A stretch of DNA of 22,392 bases from JANLSE01 sp038214135 (GTDB taxonomy: Bacteria > Chloroflexota > Chloroflexia > Chloroflexales > Roseiflexaceae): contig JBBQSD010000107.1 in NCBI GenBank assembly GCA_038214135.1, positions 1 through 22,392 on the forward strand, written 5' to 3'. The notes beneath the pieces are model-generated. The model had not been told where the DNA came from. It worked only from the letters and a program-made list of their open reading frames with translations, and searched no databases. Each line of letters begins with the position of its first letter. The stretch's first letter is position 1. Below are positions 13,123 to 22,392 of the stretch, one piece after another. The position numbers and the translations under genes are program-made.

Positions 13123-13623
13123 ATGCCAATTGTTCATGGATGGCGTGGCCGGTACTATGAGGATTTCACAATTGGCGATATCTATCCGCATCCACTTGGC
13201 CGCACGATCACCGATGTCGATAATATCTGGTTTACGCTGCTAACAGTCAACCCGAATCCGATTCATTTTGATCAAGTCTATGCACAGCAGACGGAATTTA
13301 AGCGCTTGGTGGTCGACTCGACCTTTACTTTGGCGTTGATCACTGGCCTTTCGGTTGGTGATCTCACCCAGCATGCCATTAACCTCGGGTGGGATGAGGT
13401 CAAACTGCCGCATCCAGTCTTTGCTGGCGATACGCTGCGAGCATGGAGCGAAGTGCTATTTGTGCGCGAGTCACGTTCACGTCCAACAATGGGTATTGTG
13501 ATGGTGAAGACGGTTGGTGTCAATCAGGATGGCACAACAGTGATCGAATTCAAACGGACGGTCATGGTCTATAAGCGTGGTCATGGCCCAGAAATGTCGT
13601 TCCCTGGCCTCCCAACGGAGTGA
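13123..13623 (+). CDS. MaoC-like hydratase/dehydratase
   Basis: The 166-residue protein is a single hot-dog domain of the MaoC family, which hydrates enoyl-CoA thioesters. The hydratase motif region reads VNPNPIHFD, with H48 and the pocket asparagine N45 retained. The aspartate usual in the (R)-hydratase motif is replaced by N43. This replacement, together with the NLGWDEV, PVFAGDTL and ESRSRP blocks, fits the subgroup that includes mesaconyl- and itaconyl-CoA hydratase-like proteins. That substrate is an inference. AGGAG lies seven bases before the ATG at 13123, which fixes the start; a much longer upstream reading frame only runs through the divergent gene. The gene stands alone, followed by a heptad array. 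Confidence 0.9.
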   Translation: MPIVHGWRGRYYEDFTIGDIYPHPLGRTITDVDNIWFTLLTVNPNPIHFDQVYAQQTEFKRLVVDSTFTLALITGLSVGDLTQHAINLGWDEVKLPHPVFAGDTLRAWSEVLFVRESRSRPTMGIVMVKTVGVNQDGTTVIEFKRTVMVYKRGHGPEMSFPGLPTE

Positions 13624-13732
13624 CACGAGAGCCTGAACATAGCCGATAGATTGATAGCCGAACATGCAAAGCGACTGTTGTTTCATTGATCAGTGTGTCG
13701 TAGCTGCGTGGGCATTCGTAGTTCCGGCGCAG

Positions 13733-13771
13733 TATTCTGACTCCTGCCTCCTGAATTCTGACTCCTCGTTC

Positions 13772-13775
<4 letters not shown>
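13733..13775 (+). repeat. Heptad array A5 at the end of the glycosyltransferase gene
   Basis: TATTCTGA is followed by CTCCTGC, CTCCTGA, ATTCTGA, CTCCTCG and TTCTCAG in one 7-base phase. The last unit overlaps the TGA stop codon of the leftward glycosyltransferase gene (13772-13774). Confidence 0.75.
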
Positions 13776-16507
<2,732 letters not shown>

Positions 16508-16583
16508 ATGTTTGTCATAAACGCTCAGCCCGTAACGCAGAAGTCAGAAGCCAGAAGATGAGCCGCTGAGATTGCCTATCCAC

Positions 16584-16616
16584 TATTCTGACTCCTGACT
16601 CCTGACTCCTGAATAC
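16584..16616 (+). repeat. Heptad array A8 abutting a stop codon
   Basis: TATTCTGA, three CTCCTGA units and ATAC. The final C directly touches the stop codon (16617-16619) of the upstream glycosyltransferase. It forms the gap between two paralogous genes. A degenerate run of opposite polarity (AGTCAGA, AGCCAGA) lies nearby at about 16541-16555. Confidence 0.9.
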
Positions 16617-18221
16617 CTACTGCTTTGGCACATACACCCGCACACGATCCCGGAATTTGATCACATAATGTTTGCGAATGGCCGCCCGCATCTCGGATGT
16701 CCAGCGCCCAACCTCATCATATGGATCATTCTCAACATCATCACGGATCATAATCGCACTGAACTTGCGTTGGGCGATCTCTTCCAATAACCCGCTCTGA
16801 TCCCAGATACCCCAGCGTGCTGCTGGCCCCATCGTCGATGGATCGTCGTAGCGCACCGGTTTGCCACCAGCAATCAGCAGGCCGACATCATCGGCCAATA
16901 TCTCACCTGGCGTATTCCGTATGAATACAACAAACCGCTCGGGTGAATCGCTTGGCCGAAACTCACCCACAAATACCTTTTGCGGTTGATACGCCACCCA
17001 TAGTTGGAATGCAAACAATGCCAGAATCGCCAAGCGTGGCAGAATTGTAGCTCGCCGCATCAGATTGAATTGCTTGCTCGAAACGGCCCATGCAACTGCC
17101 GCTCCACAAGCCAGCCCGATTGCGAGATGCGATTCGAGCAGATGATTATGGTTGGCCGAGATCTCGGCTGCCCCAAGCAGGGTGATCGGCGCGATCAGCA
17201 CATAACATGCCAGTATGCGTGCCCGCGCATTGCGCCATGCCCAGGCCAACAACGGCAACACAAGCAGCAATGCAGGCCAATACGGGGTCAATCGCAATGC
17301 GTATTTCTGCACCAGATACAGCGACCACCATTCGCTGCGGTGTAATCCCCACACATGCGCGGTGAATTGCCCAGCGGTGATCAGATCAGCTACACCCCAG
17401 AAACCAAGCATCAACCCAACCAGCAGCATACCAAAGGCAACAGTACGCTTCTGAAGTGGCAGAATCCAGCATTGATCGATCAACTGCTTCCGCCGCCAGG
17501 CGATCAGATCATTCAGCACCAGCGCGATAGATACCGCAAACGCAGCCATTAGGGTTGTCTGGCGGGTGAAGAACGCAATTGCAAACCAGATTGCTGCGGC
17601 GGTAAGCCACCACCACGCATGGGTTCTCCAGAATGGTTGCAGATGGGATTGACGATTGTTTGCTGCCGATTGGTTGGCAGATGTTCCCAGCAACGCACAC
17701 AATAATCCAATCGTTGCGAAACAGATCGCCAGCATATCTGGCTTAATCCGGCTACTCCACAGTATAACAACAGGAGCGCTTAAGAACATCGCTGCGCCAA
17801 GGAAGCCGGCCAACCACGAACGCCCAACAGCCCAGATGATCAGGATGATCAGCAGCCCGATACTAAACGCGGCCAATGCAGAAACGAGCCGCCCACCCCA
17901 GAATGGATTCGGCCCGGCAATTTGGTCCAGTAATGCAACGAGTGCAGTATGAATTGGCGGGTAGGGTGCCGAAACAAATTCATGGCGCGAGAGTGGGCGA
18001 TACAATGGTTGGCCAGCCTGGATCAAGCGGGCCTCGTAGAGCAGTGTTCCTTCCAGGCCATCATTTGGGTAGGGGTACAGCAGGCGATCAAGGAGCCGAT
18101 CCAGCGAGCGGTTCAGCAGCGGTAGCGTTGCAATATTCAACACAACCAGCACGATGGCACCCAGCCAACGTTCCAGCAGTGGAAGTGCCTCTGTGTTTGG
18201 TTGCAGCGCTGCTTTTGACAT
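16617..18221 (-). CDS. GT39-like membrane glycosyltransferase, paralogue
   Basis: The 534-residue protein has the same layout as the first part of its downstream neighbour. There is an N-terminal helix, an outer loop with PYPNDGLEG (D54 and E57 the likely catalytic acids) followed by SAPYPP, about ten further membrane helices, and a soluble tail of about 120 residues. GT-C enzymes of this type transfer sugars from lipid carriers to proteins or glycans on the outer face. It lacks the large beta-rich C-terminal extension of the neighbour. One hydrophilic loop (residues 181-196) is coded by DNA with faint 7-base periodicity, perhaps a decayed heptad insert. GAGGAG lies three bases before the ATG. 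It is the probable first gene of the pair and has a strong extended -10. Confidence 0.87.
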   Translation of the reverse strand: MSKAALQPNTEALPLLERWLGAIVLVVLNIATLPLLNRSLDRLLDRLLYPYPNDGLEGTLLYEARLIQAGQPLYRPLSRHEFVSAPYPPIHTALVALLDQIAGPNPFWGGRLVSALAAFSIGLLIILIIWAVGRSWLAGFLGAAMFLSAPVVILWSSRIKPDMLAICFATIGLLCALLGTSANQSAANNRQSHLQPFWRTHAWWWLTAAAIWFAIAFFTRQTTLMAAFAVSIALVLNDLIAWRRKQLIDQCWILPLQKRTVAFGMLLVGLMLGFWGVADLITAGQFTAHVWGLHRSEWWSLYLVQKYALRLTPYWPALLLVLPLLAWAWRNARARILACYVLIAPITLLGAAEISANHNHLLESHLAIGLACGAAVAWAVSSKQFNLMRRATILPRLAILALFAFQLWVAYQPQKVFVGEFRPSDSPERFVVFIRNTPGEILADDVGLLIAGGKPVRYDDPSTMGPAARWGIWDQSGLLEEIAQRKFSAIMIRDDVENDPYDEVGRWTSEMRAAIRKHYVIKFRDRVRVYVPKQ

Positions 18222-18244
18222 TATCTCCTCAATAGTAGTGCAAA

Positions 18245-18253
18245 ATTATAACA
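18245..18253 (-). promoter_or_regulatory. Extended -10 promoter of the GT pair
   Basis: The minus strand reads TGT-TATAAT, a perfect extended -10. Transcription would start near 18238 and leave a leader of about 17 bases that still holds the GAGGAG ribosome site. Confidence 0.55.
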
Positions 18254-18262
18254 GAGTTGCGC

Positions 18263-18291
18263 TTGCACCGATCCAAGGCTTTGTGTATAGT
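18263..18291 (+). promoter_or_regulatory. Candidate promoter of glgP
   Basis: TTGCAC (18263-18268) and TATAGT (18286-18291) are 17 bases apart. The -10 is good and the -35 weak. A leader of about 130 bases would precede the TTG start. It is divergent from the GT-pair promoter and overlaps no gene. Confidence 0.35.
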
Positions 18292-18432
18292 AGCCACGGG
18301 CACTGCGATGATGGAGGCGCCTACTGTCACCAATACAGGTCGATTGCCCATATATTGCTTGATTGCTTGATGGATCACTCGATCTGGTATCGGATTCGCA
18401 ATGTGACCCACATAATGTAGGAGGCTAGACTG

Positions 18433-20565
18433 TTGAGTATCGTAAGCGCCGATCTGCTGTTCACTCCCATTTCTCAGCGCATTGCCCGGCTGCGCGATCT
18501 CGCCTACAACCTTTGGTGGACCTGGCACGACGAAGCCCAGGATCTATTCCGCAGTATTGATGCTGACCTGTGGGAGGCCGAATACCACAACCCCGTCCGT
18601 TTCTTGCGTGATGTTCGCCAGACCAAACTGGAAGCTGCTGCTATCGATGCAGAGTATCTACGCCGGTATGATGCGGTGATTGCTGCATTTGATACCTATG
18701 TAGGTACAGACGACACATGGTTCAAACGCGCCCATGCAGATGCCAAGAATGAATTGATCGCCTATTTCTCGGCGGAATTTGGCCTGCACGAGAGCCTGCC
18801 GATCTATTCTGGTGGCCTCGGCGTGTTGGCAGGCGATCATGTTAAGGAAGCCAGCGATCTAGATCTGCCATTTGTAGCGGTTGGCTTCATCTATCCACAG
18901 GGCTATTTCCGCCAGCAGCTCGATGCGAGTGGTTGGCAGGAGGCGATCTACAACAAGATCAATTTTGCCGACATCCCGGCAACGCCGGCTCGCACCCCCG
19001 ATGGCGGCGAAGTCGTGGTTACAGTTGAGTTGCCGGGCCGCACAATCTATGCCAAAGTCTATCGCATTCGCGTTGGCCGCGTTTCGTTGTTACTGATGGA
19101 CACCGACATTCATCCAAATAGCCCGCAGGATCGTGAACTCTCGGCGCGGCTGTATGGTGGCGATCAGGAAATGCGCGTCGCCCAGGAGATAGTTCTTGGA
19201 ATTGGTGGCGTGCGTGCGCTGCGCATGCTTGGCCTGAGCCCAACCGTCTGGCATATGAATGAGGGACATTCGGCCTTCTTGGTGCTCGAATTGGCCCGCG
19301 AAAAATTTGCCCAGGGTGTGCCATTTGCCGATTCTGTCGATCAAGTTCGCCGCCATTCGGTCTTCACCACCCATACGCCTGTTCCGGCTGGCAACGATGC
19401 CTTCCCGCTGCCGCTGATGGAGAAATACTTCGAGCCATACTGGCCGCAACTCGGCCTCAGCCGCGAAGAATTCTTCAATGTGGCCATGCAACACCAGAGT
19501 TGGGGGCCAACATTTGCTATGACGGTTCTGGCGCTCAAGCTCTCTACTGGCCATAATGGCGTCAGCAAGCTGCATGGTCACGTCGCTCGTGGCATGTGGC
19601 AGTGGCTGTATGAGGGCAAATCGCAGGACGAAGTGCCGATTACGTCGATCACCAATGGCGTGCATTCGGCAACCTGGCTGGCACCTCAGTTGCGCCACCT
19701 CTACGAAACCTACCTTGGTGCGAATTGGGAAGATAATCTTGATGATGTCCAGATGTGGAAAAAGATCTATGATATTCCCGATGAGGAACTATGGGCGGTT
19801 CGGCACCAGCTCAAGAAAGAACTGATTGCATTCGCTCGCGAGCGGACGCTCAAGCGCCATGCACGCCTGAACACGCCACCGATTGCCTGGCCACTGCTCA
19901 ATGAGAATACCCTGACGATTGGGTTTGCGCGTCGCTTTGCGACCTACAAACGGGCCACACTGCTGTTCCGCGATGCTGATCGGCTGCGGTATATCATCAA
20001 TCGCAGCGATCGCCCAATCCAGATTGTGTTTGCCGGCAAGGCCCATCCCGCCGATCATCCAGGCAAGATCTTCATTCAACAGGTCTATCAGATGTCGCAG
20101 CAGTATGGCTTTGCGGGCCGGATTGTGTTCCTCGAAGAATACGACATGTGCGTTGCACGCTATCTCGTTCATGGCGTCGATGTCTGGTTGAACACACCCC
20201 GTCGCCCACACGAGGCCAGCGGCACCAGCGGCGAGAAGGCCAGCCTGAATGGTATCATCAACTGCTCGATCCTCGATGGCTGGTGGCCAGAAGCCTATAA
20301 CGGGCGCAATGGTTGGTCGATTGGCGAAGAACGCGAGTATCCCAATCAGGATGAACAGGATTGGAACGACTCGCAGCATCTGTATCATATTCTCGAACAC
20401 GAGATGAGTGCGCTGTATTATGATCGGCCAGATGGGATTCCACGCGGGTGGATCGCCCGAGTCAAGGAAGCAATCGCAACAATTGCACCAGTCTTTAGCA
20501 CCCGCCGCATGGTCAAGGAATATGCAGAACGCCTGTATCTCCCAGCTGCCGGTGTGAAATCCTGA
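18433..20565 (+). CDS. glgP: Alpha-glucan (glycogen) phosphorylase
   Basis: The enzyme splits terminal alpha-1,4 glucose units of glycogen with phosphate to give glucose-1-phosphate, using pyridoxal phosphate. The 710-residue protein opens with the DUF3417-type N-terminal region (LRDLAYNLWWTWHDEAQ) characteristic of the TIGR02094 subgroup. YFSAEFGLHESLPIYSGGLG follows. The PLP site is GTSGEKASLNG with the Schiff-base lysine at K602, then SILDGWWPEAYNG. Domain order and length are normal for the subgroup. The start is TTG at 18433, supported by TAGGAGG eight bases upstream; there is no better start nearby. The gene stands alone and ends in a strong hairpin terminator. Control by metabolites is not visible in sequence. 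Confidence 0.95.
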   Translation: MSIVSADLLFTPISQRIARLRDLAYNLWWTWHDEAQDLFRSIDADLWEAEYHNPVRFLRDVRQTKLEAAAIDAEYLRRYDAVIAAFDTYVGTDDTWFKRAHADAKNELIAYFSAEFGLHESLPIYSGGLGVLAGDHVKEASDLDLPFVAVGFIYPQGYFRQQLDASGWQEAIYNKINFADIPATPARTPDGGEVVVTVELPGRTIYAKVYRIRVGRVSLLLMDTDIHPNSPQDRELSARLYGGDQEMRVAQEIVLGIGGVRALRMLGLSPTVWHMNEGHSAFLVLELAREKFAQGVPFADSVDQVRRHSVFTTHTPVPAGNDAFPLPLMEKYFEPYWPQLGLSREEFFNVAMQHQSWGPTFAMTVLALKLSTGHNGVSKLHGHVARGMWQWLYEGKSQDEVPITSITNGVHSATWLAPQLRHLYETYLGANWEDNLDDVQMWKKIYDIPDEELWAVRHQLKKELIAFARERTLKRHARLNTPPIAWPLLNENTLTIGFARRFATYKRATLLFRDADRLRYIINRSDRPIQIVFAGKAHPADHPGKIFIQQVYQMSQQYGFAGRIVFLEEYDMCVARYLVHGVDVWLNTPRRPHEASGTSGEKASLNGIINCSILDGWWPEAYNGRNGWSIGEEREYPNQDEQDWNDSQHLYHILEHEMSALYYDRPDGIPRGWIARVKEAIATIAPVFSTRRMVKEYAERLYLPAAGVKS

Positions 20566-20587
20566 TCTTAAACATCGCCACACAACG

Positions 20588-20622
20588 AAGCGCCACCTCA
20601 TTATTGGGGTGGCGCTTTGTTT
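20588..20622 (+). terminator. Intrinsic terminator of glgP
   Basis: AAGCGCCACC pairs exactly with GGTGGCGCTT and the pairing extends two more bases, closing an ATTATT loop. The tail reads TGTTT. It sits between convergent glgP and pspA, 22 bases after the glgP stop. On the pspA side there is no U tract. Confidence 0.8.
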
Positions 20623-20638
20623 CTGAATAGAATCGAAA

Positions 20639-21301
20639 CTAGGCCTGGCCCAACTTGCGCTTTAACTCGGCCAGCTCAGCATCAACCTCGGTCTGCTTAT
20701 CCAGATCGCGGAACTTGCTATCGAGCGTATCGCCCTCAAGCTTGGTCATCGCCTCAGCCTTGTCCAGCCGATCATCAACCTTATCTTCGAGCTGATCGAG
20801 CCGATCCAGGGCCGAGACATTATTGATGCCGCGAACGGTGCGCTGAATCGCTTCCTGGGTCGCAGCACGGTTCTTCTTTGCGACGATCAGATCGCGCTTG
20901 GATCGCGTCTCGGCAATACGGGTCTGCAGCTGGACGAGTGCATTCTGCAGTTGCTCAACCTGCTGCTCCTGTGAATCCGATTGGGTCTTGTATTCCTGAA
21001 ACAGCTTATTGGCCGTTACTTTGCGTCCCAGAGCCGCCTTGGCAAGATTCTCATCGCTAGCACGTAACGCCGCCGCAGCCTTAGAATCCCAGCTTTCCGT
21101 CTCGGCAGAATACTGCGCCTCAAGGCGATTGAGGCGGCTGGCATCGGCCATTGAAGCAGCAACACTCGTCTTGACCTCATACTCCTCAGCGGACAACTGG
21201 CGGAGATACTCATCCGCCATCTTCTCTGGGTCCTCTGCGCTATCCAGCATAGAATTGACATTAGCGCTCAGAATATCCCGAATGCGGCCGAAGATCGACA
21301 T
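20639..21301 (-). CDS. pspA: PspA/IM30 family membrane-stress protein
   Basis: The 220-residue protein is almost entirely coiled-coil helix, as expected for PspA/IM30 (ESCRT-III-like) proteins that assemble on the inner face of the membrane and help to preserve its integrity. The N-terminal amphipathic helix MSIFGRIRDILSANVNSML is followed by the typical DPEKMADEYLRQL segment, and long charged helices run to the end. Length is close to the usual 220-230. The ATG at 21301 follows GGAGG by seven bases. No psp-regulator genes adjoin it. It is convergent with glgP. Confidence 0.93.
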   Translation of the reverse strand: MSIFGRIRDILSANVNSMLDSAEDPEKMADEYLRQLSAEEYEVKTSVAASMADASRLNRLEAQYSAETESWDSKAAAALRASDENLAKAALGRKVTANKLFQEYKTQSDSQEQQVEQLQNALVQLQTRIAETRSKRDLIVAKKNRAATQEAIQRTVRGINNVSALDRLDQLEDKVDDRLDKAEAMTKLEGDTLDSKFRDLDKQTEVDAELAELKRKLGQA

Positions 21302-21368
21302 CGTCCTTCCTCCTTGTTATCGCTGTTGCATGTCTATTACCGCAGCACTTCTGCTTTCGGCTTCCGTT

Positions 21369-21377
21369 ATTGTAGCA
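21369..21377 (-). promoter_or_regulatory. Extended -10 promoter of pspA
   Basis: The minus strand reads TGC-TACAAT, with the TGn extension and 5/6 match. The start would be near 21362, about 60 bases before the pspA ATG. No sigma-54-type site is seen. Confidence 0.4.
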
Positions 21378-21467
21378 CAGCGTGTTTGCCCATTGATATG
21401 TACGCTGGTTGCGAGAGAAGGTTGCACAATTTGCGTCTTTACGGCCTAACCCGGTACTTCAGGACGA

Positions 21468-22184
21468 TTAATCTAAAGGCCGTTTCTGGGGCATGCCAGC
21501 CGCTCGTGGGTATCGATCAGGGGTAGGAGCGATTTTTGCTATCACAACCAGTGATCGCTCTGGCTCATCACGCACGGTAACTGGCTCAATTGCCAGAATC
21601 TGCCCACCAAGAATACTGATCGCACTCTGCGCTGCGGCTACTTCCGCATCGATCAGCGCGCCTTTTGGTGCCAGAAAGCGCCCACCAACCCTGCATAGTG
21701 GCAGGCAGTATTCAACCAGCACCCGTAATTCCGCGACTGCCCGAGCCGTGACGACATCGTAGCACTCTCGATGCCGTGGATCGCGCCCAATAACCTCCGC
21801 CCGCGCTGTCAGCACGGTGACACCATCCAAGCCAAGTGTTTCAGTGATATGTCGTAGGAATGCTGCCTTCTTCTCAATACTCTCAACAAGGGTAAGCTGC
21901 ATCATGGGGCGCAGGATCTTGAGCGGCAACCCTGGGAACCCTGCACCAGTTCCAATATCGGCCAGGCGTTCGGGTGCAGCCCCCCAACTGAGCGCGCAGC
22001 GCAGCGAATCAAGAAAATGGCGCGTCACAATCGCCTGTTCATCCGCAACGGATGTCAGGTTCAATTTCTCATTCCATTGCTGGAGTTCTGCGGCATAGGT
22101 TGCAAACTGAGCAATCTGTATATCGCTCAGCGTAAAGCCCCAACTGGAAATAGTTTCTTGTAGAAGATGCATACCGTCGTTCAT
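21468..22184 (-). CDS. rsmG: 16S rRNA (guanine527-N7)-methyltransferase
   Basis: RsmG (GidB) methylates G527 of 16S rRNA with SAM. The 238-residue protein carries the family blocks: WNEKLNLTSV (37-46), RHFLDSL (55-61), the SAM loop DIGTGAGFPG (76-85), VESIEKKAAFL, and a closing YPRAAGMPQKRPL tail. Length is normal. I chose the ATG at 22184; an ATG at 22172 is also possible, and neither has a strong ribosome site. A longer frame to 22229 would run through the palindrome at 22201, so it is unlikely. It lies 54 bases after nadD in the same direction and the two probably form one unit. Confidence 0.95.
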   Translation of the reverse strand: MNDGMHLLQETISSWGFTLSDIQIAQFATYAAELQQWNEKLNLTSVADEQAIVTRHFLDSLRCALSWGAAPERLADIGTGAGFPGLPLKILRPMMQLTLVESIEKKAAFLRHITETLGLDGVTVLTARAEVIGRDPRHRECYDVVTARAVAELRVLVEYCLPLCRVGGRFLAPKGALIDAEVAAAQSAISILGGQILAIEPVTVRDEPERSLVVIAKIAPTPDRYPRAAGMPQKRPLD

Positions 22185-22200
22185 TGTATAAGCAAGCGTT

Positions 22201-22219
22201 GGGCGTATCGCATACGCCC
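22201..22219 (-). repeat. REP-like palindrome, copy 2
   Basis: On the minus strand this is the same 19-base unit as at 8533-8551 (GGGCGTA, TGCGA, TACGCCC), again followed by AAC. It lies between nadD and rsmG, so it would form a hairpin in their shared transcript. Confidence 0.8.
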
Positions 22220-22238
22220 TAACAGCCAATTAACATCC

Positions 22239-22392
22239 CTAACCTCGATACAACCCCTGTTCCTCAATATACGCCACAACCGGATCGGGTGTGAGGTAGC
22301 GAATTGGCTGCCTAGCAGCGCTGCGTTGGCGCAGATCACTGCTCGATATTTCTAATCGTGGCCCCTCGATCAGATCAAGCTGTTGCTCAAGT
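22239..22392 (-). CDS. nadD: Nicotinate-nucleotide adenylyltransferase, C-terminal part
   Basis: Only the last 50 codons are in the window; the gene runs off the right edge. The visible end has the nucleotidyltransferase signature ISSSDLRQRSAA, followed by PIRYLTPDPVVAYIEEQGLY, which is the usual NadD C-terminus (ISST-type motif and the final helix). NadD adenylates nicotinate mononucleotide in NAD synthesis. It ends at 22239 and is probably co-transcribed with rsmG. Confidence 0.85.
   Translation of the reverse strand, partial: LEQQLDLIEGPRLEISSSDLRQRSAARQPIRYLTPDPVVAYIEEQGLYRG

Noticed and set aside
18338..18375. ATTGCTTG repeats before glgP as another heptad array
   Set aside because: The period is 8 bases with only two copies, so it does not belong to the 7-base family.

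Overview
The window looks like an ordinary chromosomal segment of a bacterium, probably from Chloroflexota (Chloroflexia-like). This is an inference. It rests on the mix of an extracytoplasmic clostripain-like protease fused to an FHA domain, a bacterial deoxyhypusine-synthase homologue, two GT-C (family 39-like) membrane glycosyltransferases, a TIGR02094-type alpha-glucan phosphorylase, an Rv2061-type F420/flavin enzyme and several Pro/Thr-rich surface proteins. No rRNA, tRNA, CRISPR array, phage gene or transposase was seen. Nineteen protein genes are supported; the last (nadD) is cut by the window edge.

Layout from left to right: an MBL-fold hydrolase (-) is divergent from long-form hpf (+). 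A 555-bp repeat-rich gap follows, then a small repeat-containing lipoprotein (+) convergent with a deoxyhypusine synthase-like gene (-). murI (+) comes next, apparently co-transcribed with an FHA-TM-peptidase C11 gene (+). Then there is a run of leftward genes: a DUF4367-like lipoprotein, an enoyl-CoA hydratase (methylglutaconyl-CoA hydratase-like), a PPOX-fold oxidoreductase, a cytosolic protein made of 49-residue repeats, a membrane-anchored secreted protein and a SAM methyltransferase. A MaoC-type hydratase (+) is divergent from the methyltransferase. Two paralogous GT39-like membrane proteins (-) follow. glgP (+) is convergent with pspA (-) across a strong hairpin terminator, and the nadD-rsmG pair (-) closes the window. 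The functions are mostly housekeeping (ribosome hibernation, cell wall, glycogen, NAD, rRNA methylation, membrane stress) mixed with envelope proteins.

The most unusual content is the repeat landscape. Arrays of 7-bp units occur throughout: CTCCTGA, with relatives ending in CTGA, plus a second TTGGTTC/CTTGTTC class. They typically start at TATTCTGA and end at GAATAC. Several abut the stop codon of a leftward gene. Two long composite arrays (133 and 161 bp, that is 19 and 23 consecutive heptads) sit inside the 911-codon glycosyltransferase gene, where they stay open and are translated as hydrophilic loops between membrane helices. The nearest precedent I know is the heptameric STRR repeats of filamentous cyanobacteria. 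A second layer consists of REP-like palindromes, including one 19-bp hairpin present twice in opposite orientation, and a diverged 35-60 bp direct repeat. Many genes also carry a TGnTATAAT-like extended -10 upstream.
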